DNA from: Zafaria ginkgonis
GTDB taxonomy: Bacteria; Actinomycetota; Actinomycetes; Actinomycetales; Micrococcaceae
DNA length: 64,000 nucleotides
NCBI RefSeq assembly: GCF_039540195.1
Contig: NZ_BAABEO010000023.1
Location: forward strand, 1 to 64,000
Direction: 5' to 3'
Shown here: positions 42,101 through 49,418 of the stretch, piece after piece
Layout: each line of letters begins with the position of its first letter
How positions within the stretch are numbered: the first letter of the stretch is position 1
Position numbers and translations under genes: made by a program
Notes under the pieces: model-generated
Told to the model about the DNA's origin: nothing
The model's database searches: none
What the model saw: the letters and a program-made list of their open reading frames with translations, nothing else

Positions 42101-42665
42101 CAACGGCGCAGCGTCCCTGTTCGCGGTGGGCAACGGAGCCGGCACGATCCGGATGAACGCCGCGGGCGCGGGCCCGTCGGCCTACCTGGCCGGGGTGTCC
42201 TCGACCAGCAGCGACGTGGCGGTCACCGTGTCCCTGGACAAGCAGCCCACCGGTGGCGGGACGTTCGTCTCGGTGGCCGGGCGCAGCACGGCCGCGGGAC
42301 AGTACCGGGCGAAGGTGAAGGTGGCCGCCAACGGCGCGGTGACCCTGTACACGGTCAAGATCGTGGGCAACGTAGAGACGGTGCTGGACTCCGGAGTCGT
42401 CTCGGGGCTGACCTACGCGGCCGGGGACAAGCTGCGGGTGCGGATCCAGGTCGACGGGACCAGCCCGACGACGGTGAACGCGAAGGTCTGGCGGGACGGC
42501 TCGGCCGAGCCGGCCAACTGGCAGGAAACCGCCACCGACACCACGGCGGGGCTGCAGGAGGCCGGCGGAATCCTGCTGGCAACCTACCTGGCCGGTACCG
42601 CCACCAACGCACCGGTGGTTGCCAGCTTCGATGACCTCACCGCCATCGAAGTGGAGAAGCCGTGA
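39144..42665 (+). CDS. Secreted beta-propeller / FN3 / LamG / PKD multidomain protein
   Basis: A 1173-residue secreted protein: signal peptide (cleavage near AVA-D, 31/32); a beta-propeller of delta-60-like repeats (about 32-444; VYVGGDFTS, LYVGGQFTS, IAVGGAFTT); an FN3-like domain (445-553); a LamG-type jelly roll (557-780); two nearly identical PKD domains (790-873 and 876-960); and a C-terminal module (962-1171) starting DAFGRTVTGGWGSAETGG. The propeller contains EDCHGDSY and, about 20 residues later, AGHPHHC, suggesting a disulphide or metal site. No LPXTG or anchor is present, so it should be released or bound through the polymer. A paralogue lies at 43597 and the last module recurs in the beta-helix protein. 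Matrix function is inferred. Confidence 0.88.
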   Translation: MHPIRNRFTAIAASAILSGSLVFAAGSPAVADTAPVNPADPLTPTTVTADELPTAQINGVAWTQVIIGNTVYVGGDFTSARPAGSPAGVNEVARGNILAYDLRTGQLINSFAPSFNAQVTALAASPDGSKLYVGGQFTSLNGATVWRLVALNPTTGALDRNFLPKPSASVRAIAATNDTVYYGGVFGAVGSVERLGLAAARVSDGALLDWAPKAEGGRVNALTLSPDRTKIAVGGAFTTLNGSNRPGYGLGVLDTATGTQFPLPANEYVRNGSSNGSITSLTSDGTNFYATGYTFGRFSTLEGTVSIKWSDLNTEWLEDCHGDSYSVYAGNADLVYIAGHPHHCANIGAFPQERTWEFRRGLAFSKKVGGTITRELYDYTNFEGMPRPELQHWYPDMNAGTITGQDQGPWSVTGSGDYIAMAGEFTIVNGRAQQGLVRYTTRENAPNSEGPRFSGSRIVPTLSSPEPGTVRVRWQANWDRDNENLTYRVVRNSNTANPVYTTTAESSFWWRPGMSFTDTGLVPGQEYRYRIYVTDPLGNQAVSDFATITVATESQPASTYAGTVTADQPSNYWRFGDGSGTIGLDRAGNDDLTLNTGVTLGAAGAVAGDGDTAATFSGSSTGTANITSRVQPADTFSTEAWFRTTTTRGGKIIGYGNWINGTADLMDRHLYMSNTGTLYFGVRQSGVRSTVNTTTRYNDGQWHHAVTTLGSNGMQLFVDGQLVASRADVTKGLDVLGYWKIGGDSMSSWGGRPTSSYFAGDIDEVAIYPSVLSAAQVQNHYVAGTTGAPMNVAPTASFTDTASDLQVSVDGSGSTDADGTIASYAWEFGDGGTATGATASHTYAEAGTYTVRLTVTDDDGEARSVTRDVTVTAAPPNQEPAASFTSSADGLAVSVDGSGSSDADGTIASYAWEFGDGGTATGATASHTYAAAGTYTVRLTVTDDDGATHSTTREATVEAGPLAADAFGRTVTGGWGSAETGGAWSRNGAASLFAVGNGAGTIRMNAAGAGPSAYLAGVSSTSSDVAVTVSLDKQPTGGGTFVSVAGRSTAAGQYRAKVKVAANGAVTLYTVKIVGNVETVLDSGVVSGLTYAAGDKLRVRIQVDGTSPTTVNAKVWRDGSAEPANWQETATDTTAGLQEAGGILLATYLAGTATNAPVVASFDDLTAIEVEKP
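41592..41983 (+). repeat. Near-identical DNA repeats encoding the two PKD domains
   Basis: About 134 bases at 41592-41725 recur at 41850-41983 (offset 258 bases, 86 codons) with only a few changes. A diverged third copy encodes the single PKD of the second propeller protein (about 45345-45480). Confidence 0.85.
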
Positions 42666-43585
42666 CCGGTGCCCTAACAGGCGCGACGCACGCGCGGCCC
42701 GGGGCTCCCCGGGCCGCGCTGCGGCGGCTGAAGAAACAGGCCAAGCGGATCCACGCCCACGCGCTGGCGGCCCGGCTGCGGCTCCGCAACCGCTTCGCCA
42801 CCACCTCCGTGCTGGGCGACACCCCGGTGGCCGTGTCCCTGACCAGCTACGGCCAGCGGATCGCCACGGTGGCGCTGGCCATCGAGTCCATCGCCCGCGG
42901 CCGGGTGCGGCCTCAGGAGTTCATCCTCTGGCTGGACGACGAGGCCGCCTACGCGCAGCTGCCGCCCTCCCTGCTGCGGCTGCAGCGGCGGGGGCTGAGC
43001 ATCAGGCTCTGCGACAATCTCGGCCCGCACACCAAGTACTACCCGTACCTGGAGGCCACGGCGGCGGACGGACGGCTGCCGCTGGCGACCGCGGACGATG
43101 ACATCCTCTACCCGCGCACCTGGCTGTTGGACCTCTACCGGGGCCACCGGCAGCATCCGGACGCGGTGAACTGCCACTGGGCCAGCGTGGTCGGCGTGGC
43201 GGAGGGGCGGATCGCCCCCTACACCGGGTGGGCGCGCTGCCGGGACACCTCGGCCTCCACCGCGCATTTCGCCACGGGGGTTTCCGGGGTGCTCTACCCG
43301 CCGGCCCTGCTGGCGGAACTGGCGGCGCTGGGCAGGGCTTTCAAGCCGGTGTGCCCGTCCGCGGACGACATCTGGCTGCACTGGGTGGCCCTGCGCACGG
43401 GTACCAAGGTCCGCCAGGTCGCGCCGCGGGCCAGGCACTTCCCCCTCCTTCCCGGCACGCAGGAACAGACCCTGCTCGCCGGCAACGTTATCGGCAGCGG
43501 TAACGACACGGTCTTCTCGCGGCTCTACACGGAGCAGGACATTGCCCTGCTCGGCCTTGCCAGGGGGGAACCCATCTCGCACTAG
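42662..43585 (+). CDS. Glycosyltransferase (GT-A type, polysaccharide locus)
   Basis: A 307-residue putative glycosyltransferase. After a basic N-terminus it reads VAVSLTSYGQRI and FILWLDDEAAY, then TADDDILYP (about 145-153), where the DDD fits a metal-binding DXD. No signal or membrane segment is seen, so it should act on the cytoplasmic face. The family resembles GT2/GT32-like capsule enzymes; donor and acceptor are unknown. The GTG start overlaps the stop of the first propeller gene (42662-42665) and the second propeller gene starts 11 bases after its stop. This places a sugar-adding enzyme between two secreted matrix proteins in one transcript. Confidence 0.82.
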   Translation: MTGALTGATHARPGAPRAALRRLKKQAKRIHAHALAARLRLRNRFATTSVLGDTPVAVSLTSYGQRIATVALAIESIARGRVRPQEFILWLDDEAAYAQLPPSLLRLQRRGLSIRLCDNLGPHTKYYPYLEATAADGRLPLATADDDILYPRTWLLDLYRGHRQHPDAVNCHWASVVGVAEGRIAPYTGWARCRDTSASTAHFATGVSGVLYPPALLAELAALGRAFKPVCPSADDIWLHWVALRTGTKVRQVAPRARHFPLLPGTQEQTLLAGNVIGSGNDTVFSRLYTEQDIALLGLARGEPISH

Positions 43586-43596
43586 GGAGGATGACC

Positions 43597-46332
43597 ATGA
43601 AACCCGCAGCAACGATACGAAGGTGGATTGCGGCAGCGGTTGGCCTTGTGCTGGCCGCGTCCTTGGGGATACTCGGGGCCGCCCCGACGATGGCGGACAC
43701 CGCCCCCGTCAACCCCGACGATCCGCGGACCCCGGTGACGGTGTCCTCGGATCCGCTGCCCACGGCGCAGCACGACGGGGTCGCCTGGCAACAGGTGGTG
43801 GTGGGTAACACCGTCTACGTGGCCGGCCGCTTCACCAGGGCGCGGCCGGCGGGCGCCGCGCCGGGATCCCAGACGGTGGTGCGCAACAACATCATGGCCT
43901 ACAACCTCACCACCGGGGCGCTGATCACGACCTTCGCACCGTCCCTGAATGCCCAGGCCCTGACCATCGCGGCGTCCCCGGACGGCTCGCGGATCTACGT
44001 GGGCGGGGACTTCACCTCGGTGAACGGAACACAGGTCTGGCGGGTGGCGGCACTGAACCCCACCACCGGGGCGCTGATCACCAGCTTCCGCCCGGCCGTG
44101 GGCGGACAGGTGCGCGCCCTCACCGTGACGGACTCGGCAGTCTACATCGGCGGGAACTTCGGCAACGTCGGCTCCGCCTCGCGCACGCGGTTGGCCGCGG
44201 CACGCCCGGCCGACGGTGCGCTGCTGGGCTGGAACCCCTCCGCCAACCTGCGGGTGAACGCCCTGGTCGCCTCTCCGGACCAGAGCCAAGTGGTCGTTGG
44301 TGGCGCATTCACCACCCTGAACGGCTCCAACCGCCCCGGTTACGGGCTCGGCCGGGTCGACGCCACCACGGGGGCGTCCGTGCCGTTCAACGCCAACAAC
44401 ACGGTGCGCAACGGCGGCAACGATTCGGCGATCCTCTCGCTGTCCTCCGACGGCACCAACGTCTACGGCACCGGATACATCTTCGGCACCGGCGGCAACC
44501 TCGAGGGCGCCTTCTCCGCCAACTGGTCGGATGGCAACATCCGCTGGGTGGAGGACTGCCACGGGGACTCCTACGGGGTCTGGGCCTCCTCCACCGCGGT
44601 CTACGTCGCCGGCCACCCCCACTACTGCGGGAACTTCGGGGGCTTCCCGGAAACCACCCCGCGCACCTGGCACCGCGCCGTCGCCTTCAGCAAGGCGGCC
44701 ACCGGGGTGATGACGCGGGACATCTACGGCTACCCCAGCTTCACCGGGGTGGCGGCGCCGTCCATGCTCAACTGGTTCCCCGACATGGACACCGGCACCG
44801 CCTCCGGGCAGAGCCAAGGCCCTTGGGCCGTGGGCGGGAACGAGCAGTACGTGGTGATGTCCGGGGAGTTCCGCAACGTCAACGGCCGTCCCCAGCAGGG
44901 ACTGGTGCGCTTCGCCGTCCGGTCCCTGGCTCCGAACCTGGACGGGCCGCGGGTCAGCGGCGCCAACTTCATTCCGACCCTGACCTACCTGTCCCCGGGC
45001 ACGGTGCGGGTGCGCTGGCAGGCGAACTGGGACCGGGACAACACCAACCTGACCTACCGGATCATCCGCGACGGCAACACGGCCTCACCGGCCGGGCAGG
45101 TGACCCGGGAATCGACCTTCTGGCAGCGGCCCACGCTGGAGTTCATTGATTCCGGACTGGCCGCCGGCACCCACTCGTACCGCATCTTCGCGGTCGACCC
45201 GCTGGGCAACGAGACCCGCGGGGACACGGTGACGGTCAACGTCCCCGTCGGCGGCGGAACGGCCAACACCCCGCCCACCGCCAGCTTCACCTCCTCGGCC
45301 AACGGGCTGGCGGTCTCGGTGGACGGATCCGGCTCCACGGATACGGACGGCACCATCGCCTCCTACGCCTGGACCTTCGGCGACGGCGGCACGGCCACCG
45401 GCGCTACGGCGTCGCACACCTACGCGGCGGCCGGCACCTACACGGTGGGGCTGACGGTGACCGACGACGACGGCGCCACGAACTCGACCTCCAGCACCGT
45501 CACCGTCTCCCAGGTCCCGCCGGCCGGGGCGCTGGCCGAGGATGCCTTCGGGCGGAACCTGGCCGCCGGCTGGGGGAGCGCGGACACGGGCGGGGCGTGG
45601 ACGCAGTTGGGGTCTTCGTCCTACTTCTCGGTGTCCGGCGGGCAGGGGAGGATCCGGATGTCCGCCGCCGGGCAGGGACCCAGCCTGTACCTGGCGGACC
45701 TGGCCGAGACATCCACCGACACCACGGTCAAGGTTTCGACCACACCCATCGGCAACGGGTCGGGGACCTATATCTCCGTCACGGGGCGCCACATCAACAG
45801 CACCAACCGGTACTGGGCCCAGCTGAAGGCGACCTCCAACGGCACCTTGACCCTGGCTGTGGCACGCCAGGCGGGCACCCAGACCACGCTGGGCCAGGCG
45901 AACATCGCCGGGGCGCTGGCCGCAGGGAACCAGGTGAATGTCCGCGTGCAGGTGACCGGGACCAATCCCACGCTTATCCGGGCCAAGGCCTGGCATGTGG
46001 GGGCGGCGGAACCGGCCAACTGGCAGGCCCAGGCCACGGACGGCACCGCCGCGCTGCAGGTGCCGGGCGCGGTGGGGCTGGGTGCCTACATTTCGGGTTC
46101 CACCACCAACACGCCAGTGGTGGTGGGGTTCGACGACCTGCGGGTGGTCGATCCGAATGCCCCCGCGGCTCCTGAGCCTCCTGCGGACCCGGTCGATCCG
46201 GAGGCCCCGGCGGACCCGGTCGATCCGGAGGCTCCGGCGGACCCGGTCGATCCGGTGGTCCCGGACGAGCCGGACGCCCAGGCTCGGGCAGCCACGCCGG
46301 CAGGCCGGGCGGACGTGGGTATCGCCATCTAA
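43597..46332 (+). CDS. Secreted beta-propeller / FN3 / PKD protein (paralogue of 39144-42665)
   Basis: A 911-residue secreted protein: signal peptide (cleavage near TMA-D, 33/34), beta-propeller (about 34-440; VYVAGRFTR, IYVGGDFTS, VVVGGAFTT), FN3-like domain (447-545), one PKD domain (557-640), and the shared C-terminal module (646-855; DAFGRNLAAGWGSADTGG). It lacks the LamG domain of its paralogue and ends in an acidic Pro-rich repeat (PADPVDPEA, three times). The EDCHGDSY / AGHPHYC pair is conserved. Two ATGs are in frame. GGGAGG abuts the first (43591) with no spacer, so the second (43597), six bases further on, is the better start. It ends the plus-strand operon that began at 37365. Confidence 0.88.
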   Translation: MKPAATIRRWIAAAVGLVLAASLGILGAAPTMADTAPVNPDDPRTPVTVSSDPLPTAQHDGVAWQQVVVGNTVYVAGRFTRARPAGAAPGSQTVVRNNIMAYNLTTGALITTFAPSLNAQALTIAASPDGSRIYVGGDFTSVNGTQVWRVAALNPTTGALITSFRPAVGGQVRALTVTDSAVYIGGNFGNVGSASRTRLAAARPADGALLGWNPSANLRVNALVASPDQSQVVVGGAFTTLNGSNRPGYGLGRVDATTGASVPFNANNTVRNGGNDSAILSLSSDGTNVYGTGYIFGTGGNLEGAFSANWSDGNIRWVEDCHGDSYGVWASSTAVYVAGHPHYCGNFGGFPETTPRTWHRAVAFSKAATGVMTRDIYGYPSFTGVAAPSMLNWFPDMDTGTASGQSQGPWAVGGNEQYVVMSGEFRNVNGRPQQGLVRFAVRSLAPNLDGPRVSGANFIPTLTYLSPGTVRVRWQANWDRDNTNLTYRIIRDGNTASPAGQVTRESTFWQRPTLEFIDSGLAAGTHSYRIFAVDPLGNETRGDTVTVNVPVGGGTANTPPTASFTSSANGLAVSVDGSGSTDTDGTIASYAWTFGDGGTATGATASHTYAAAGTYTVGLTVTDDDGATNSTSSTVTVSQVPPAGALAEDAFGRNLAAGWGSADTGGAWTQLGSSSYFSVSGGQGRIRMSAAGQGPSLYLADLAETSTDTTVKVSTTPIGNGSGTYISVTGRHINSTNRYWAQLKATSNGTLTLAVARQAGTQTTLGQANIAGALAAGNQVNVRVQVTGTNPTLIRAKAWHVGAAEPANWQAQATDGTAALQVPGAVGLGAYISGSTTNTPVVVGFDDLRVVDPNAPAAPEPPADPVDPEAPADPVDPEAPADPVDPVVPDEPDAQARAATPAGRADVGIAI
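46183..46263 (+). repeat. 27-base triplicated repeat at the end of the second propeller gene
   Basis: A 27-base unit beginning gcggacccggtcgatccg starts at 46183, 46210 and 46237 and encodes the nine-residue PADPVDPEA repeat. Confidence 0.85.
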
Positions 46333-46388
46333 CGGCGCCATCCAACGCCGCAGGCCGGGCCCCGGAAACGTGCCTTGCACGAAATGGG

Positions 46389-46428
46389 CCGGGGCGGGCA
46401 GGACCCTGGGAGGTCCTGCCCGCCCCGG
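46389..46428. terminator. Bidirectional terminator between propeller and beta-helix genes
   Basis: Perfect 17-base arms ccggggcgggcaggacc (46389-46405) and complement (46412-46428) with the six-base loop ctggga, between two convergent stops. Confidence 0.85.
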
Positions 46429-46464
46429 TGCTCCGGACCGTGGCCCCGATGCGGCGTGCGCGGA

Positions 46465-48342
46465 TTAGGAGTTGTAGAAGATCCCACCGGTGGTGGTGCT
46501 GTTGCTGGTCTTGCCCACGGTCAGCAGCGCCTTGGTATCCGCCCAGCGGTTGGTGGACAGGCCGGTCACCGTGCTGTTGGCCTTGCTGATGATGCGGATC
46601 GGGACGATGGAGCCCTTGCCGAAGTCCCACTGGTCCCGGCCCATGTTGTTCTCCCGCACCGTCACCGTGATGTTGCTCTGCTTGGAGGCGGTGTGGTCGA
46701 TGTTGATGCCGGTCTGGCCACCGTTGACGTAGTTCTTCTCCACCACCACGTTCTTCAGCTTGGCCACGTTCTGCTGCAGCATGATGCCGATGCCGGCGTA
46801 GGGCGCGCGGGGGCTCGCGGTGCTGCCGGCGCCGGTCTGGACGAACGCGTCGACCGTGTTGCCGACGATCTTGATGTTCTCGCCGCCCTGGACCTGGATG
46901 CCGTCGTTGTGCGTGCCGTCCGTGTGCACCGCGTCCTTGTCGAAGAACGTCAGCGTGTGGATGTAGTTGCCCGAGGCGGTGACGTTGGCGGTCACCGGGC
47001 CGCCGGGGCGGTTGAAGATGCCCAGGCCGTCATTGGTGTGCGAGATGTGGTTGCGCAGGGACGTGTAGTCGTGGCCCACGATCCCGTCCCGGTTGTAGGA
47101 CGGACGCTGCGGATCCAGGGTGCTGTCCTGCACCACCAGGTTGGTGACGTTGGCGTTGTTCGCGTCGATGATGCCGGTCGCATTGGCCGGGTGGGCCTTG
47201 CCGCCGTGCAGCTTGCTGTTCTTGATCGTCACGTTCTTGGCGCGGACCTTGATGTCGCCCCAGATTTCCAGGCCGTCAAGGACGGTGCCGTCCTTGGTGA
47301 TGACCAGGTCCGCCCCGCTGGTGTTGTATGGGGTCAGCTTGGTGCCGGAGGGCACGCCGGTGGTGGCGGACGTCGGCTTGTAGGTCCCCGCCACCAGCGA
47401 GCTGCGGCTGCTCGCGGTGGTGGTGGAAGTCCCGGTGGACGGTGCCGTGGTGGTCCCGGTGGAGGTGCCGGTGGACGGTGCCGTGCTGGTCCCGGTGGAG
47501 GGAGTGGTGGTGCCCGTGGAGGGCGTCGTGGTGCCGGTCGAGGTGCCCACCGTCGCGGAGGTGAGGTTGTCGAAGGTGGCGGTGATCGGCGCGTTCGTGG
47601 CCGAGGACGAGGTGTAGGCGCCCAGCCCGACGCTGCCGGCCTTCTGCAGCGACGCGGTGGAGTCCTGGCCCTTGGCCTGCCAGCTCGAAGGCTCGGTGGT
47701 GCCGGCGATCCAGGCCTTGGCGGCCACCGTGGTGGGGTTGCTGCCGGTGACCTGCACCTTGATGTTCAGCTTCTGGCCGGCCTTGTAGGTCAGGCCCGGC
47801 ACCGTGACCGAAGCAAGGGCCTTCTCCGCTCCGGCCGTCTCGCGGGCGGCATCGAGGCGGACGGCGCCGTCGGCGCCGATCTTCGCCTTGGCGCGGTAGT
47901 GGTCGGCGCCCACGGTGCGGCCGTTCACGGACAGGTAGGTGGCGCCGGAGGAGGGCAGCTTGTCCAGGGAGGCGGTCACCATGGTGTCGGCACCGGTCGC
48001 GGAGACGCTCTTCAGCGTCGCGCTGCGGCCCTGTCCGGCGTTCATGGTCATCTTGCCGATGCTGCTGGCCACGCTGAGGCCGGAAGAGGACGTCCAGGTG
48101 CCGCCGGCCTCGGCGGCCCCCCAGCCGCTGGCGACGGTGCGGCCGAAGGTGTCCTTGGCGACGGTGGTTCCGGCGGCGGTTGCCGGGGCGGACACCGTGA
48201 AGCCCGCCGCCAGCGTGGCGGCGGCAGCCAAGAGGGCCAGCGGGCCCGCGGCTTTCCGCAGGGGGGAAACCGGGGCGCGGTGGGCCGGGGAAGCGGTTGC
48301 GCGGTGTGAGGGAGTCTTGTGTGCCTTGGGGGCGGTATGCAT
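46465..48342 (-). CDS. Secreted right-handed parallel beta-helix protein with shared N-terminal module
   Basis: A 625-residue secreted protein. A long basic n-region and signal peptide (cleavage near ATA-A, about 57) is followed by the ~205-residue module also found at the C-termini of both propeller proteins (about 61-268; DTFGRTVASGWGAAEAGG), a Thr/Ser/Pro/Gly linker of TPSTG-type repeats (about 270-320), and a right-handed parallel beta-helix (about 330-625; TIKNSKLHGG, VVQDSTLD, IKIVGNTVD, VVEKNYVNGG). Such helices are typical of polysaccharide lyases, epimerases and adhesins; no catalytic triad can be assigned confidently. It is convergent with the second propeller gene, downstream of the export operon, and has its own promoter. 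Confidence 0.87.
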   Translation of the reverse strand: MHTAPKAHKTPSHRATASPAHRAPVSPLRKAAGPLALLAAAATLAAGFTVSAPATAAGTTVAKDTFGRTVASGWGAAEAGGTWTSSSGLSVASSIGKMTMNAGQGRSATLKSVSATGADTMVTASLDKLPSSGATYLSVNGRTVGADHYRAKAKIGADGAVRLDAARETAGAEKALASVTVPGLTYKAGQKLNIKVQVTGSNPTTVAAKAWIAGTTEPSSWQAKGQDSTASLQKAGSVGLGAYTSSSATNAPITATFDNLTSATVGTSTGTTTPSTGTTTPSTGTSTAPSTGTSTGTTTAPSTGTSTTTASSRSSLVAGTYKPTSATTGVPSGTKLTPYNTSGADLVITKDGTVLDGLEIWGDIKVRAKNVTIKNSKLHGGKAHPANATGIIDANNANVTNLVVQDSTLDPQRPSYNRDGIVGHDYTSLRNHISHTNDGLGIFNRPGGPVTANVTASGNYIHTLTFFDKDAVHTDGTHNDGIQVQGGENIKIVGNTVDAFVQTGAGSTASPRAPYAGIGIMLQQNVAKLKNVVVEKNYVNGGQTGINIDHTASKQSNITVTVRENNMGRDQWDFGKGSIVPIRIISKANSTVTGLSTNRWADTKALLTVGKTSNSTTTGGIFYNS

Positions 48343-48385
48343 CTATCTGAACCTAAGAGTCGGGGGAAGCCGGACAACGGAGTCG

Positions 48386-48414
48386 ATCGTAATCCAATCG
48401 TTACCGCTGTCCAA
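48386..48414 (-). promoter_or_regulatory. Promoter of the beta-helix gene
   Basis: On the minus strand TTGGAC (48414-48409) and TACGAT (48391-48386) with a 17-base spacer, 43 bases before the ATG. It is among the best matches to a housekeeping promoter in this window. Confidence 0.7.
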
Positions 48415-48467
48415 GCCCGCCCTTCCGCCCGGAGGAACCCCCGTGGGATATGCGCCCCGGGTGGCGA

Positions 48468-49418
48468 CTATTTCCTCCGGTACTCGGCGTACACGTAGCC
48501 CAAGGCTCCCGACACCATTCCAAGCCCCCGCGCCGCCGTACGCAATCCCTTGGCTTCGTGGGGAAGCGAGCGGGTCAGTTTGCCGGTGAGGTAGCGCACT
48601 GTACCCCCCGCCAGCCGCACCGAGCCGGGGCCCAAAAGGCGCGCCCGGACGGCCAGGGTGTGAATTCCGTCACGTGCGAGTTCCAGATGGACCCTGCTGG
48701 TGCAATTTCCGGTACGCAGCGCCCGCCTCAGCACCCAGTCCCGCGTCAGCCTGCCCGGCGGCACCATGTCCACCACCATGGCCTCGTCGCACCAGACCAT
48801 GCGGCCGCCCTGGCTGACCAACGAACGGGTGAAGAGCGTGTCCGAGCCGCCGGTGATGCCGAACCGCTCGTCGAACTCCAGTTCCAGGTTCCGGATCCAT
48901 TGCATGTCCAGCAGCAGGTTGTTGGTGGCCGCGACGTCCACTTCGGTACCGGTGGGCAAACGGCGCCTCCGGAAGAAGTCGCCGGCGCTGACCCATGGGC
49001 TGGGATCGGCGGCGAATTCGGAGATGACGGGGCCGACGACGGCGGCCGCCCCGGTGCTGCGGTAGAGCCTGAGCAGATGGTTCAGCCAGTTCTCCGAGGG
49101 CACCTCGTCATCGTCGATGAACACCAGCAGCCGCGCGTCGCCGGCCTCGCGCAGGGCCCGGTTGCGGGCCGCGGCGATCCCCGGCCGCGGCTCGTGGACG
49201 TAGCGGACCTCCGGCCCTGACAGATCGGCGATCCGCTGCACCGTCTGGCGCGCACTGGCCTCGGGGTCGTTGTCGATCACCAGGACCGAGGCGGGCCGTG
49301 CCGTTTCCGCCTTGGCCGCCTGCTCCACCAGCCGGGGCAGCGCGAGGGCGATGTCCTGGGGCCTGCGGTAGGTCAGCACGGCAATGACGACGTCATCCGC
49401 GGTGGCGTTTTCAGTCAT
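48468..49418 (-). CDS. Family 2 glycosyltransferase
   Basis: A 316-residue GT-A enzyme with the N-terminal IAVLTYRRPQDI nucleotide-sugar segment, the metal-binding LVFIDDDEVP (about 105-114), and a downstream GGSDTLFTRSL acceptor-region motif. There is no membrane segment apart from weakly hydrophobic stretches at the C-terminus. AAGGAG precedes the ATG. Its start overlaps the flippase stop by four bases, making it third in a minus-strand operon (GT4, flippase, GT2). It should add one sugar of the repeat unit; identity unknown. Confidence 0.9.
   Translation of the reverse strand: MTENATADDVVIAVLTYRRPQDIALALPRLVEQAAKAETARPASVLVIDNDPEASARQTVQRIADLSGPEVRYVHEPRPGIAAARNRALREAGDARLLVFIDDDEVPSENWLNHLLRLYRSTGAAAVVGPVISEFAADPSPWVSAGDFFRRRRLPTGTEVDVAATNNLLLDMQWIRNLELEFDERFGITGGSDTLFTRSLVSQGGRMVWCDEAMVVDMVPPGRLTRDWVLRRALRTGNCTSRVHLELARDGIHTLAVRARLLGPGSVRLAGGTVRYLTGKLTRSLPHEAKGLRTAARGLGMVSGALGYVYAEYRRK

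Noticed and set aside
43591..43596. First of two adjacent ATGs as the start of the second propeller protein
   Set aside because: The GGGAGG site directly abuts this ATG with no spacer; the next in-frame ATG six bases on has proper spacing.
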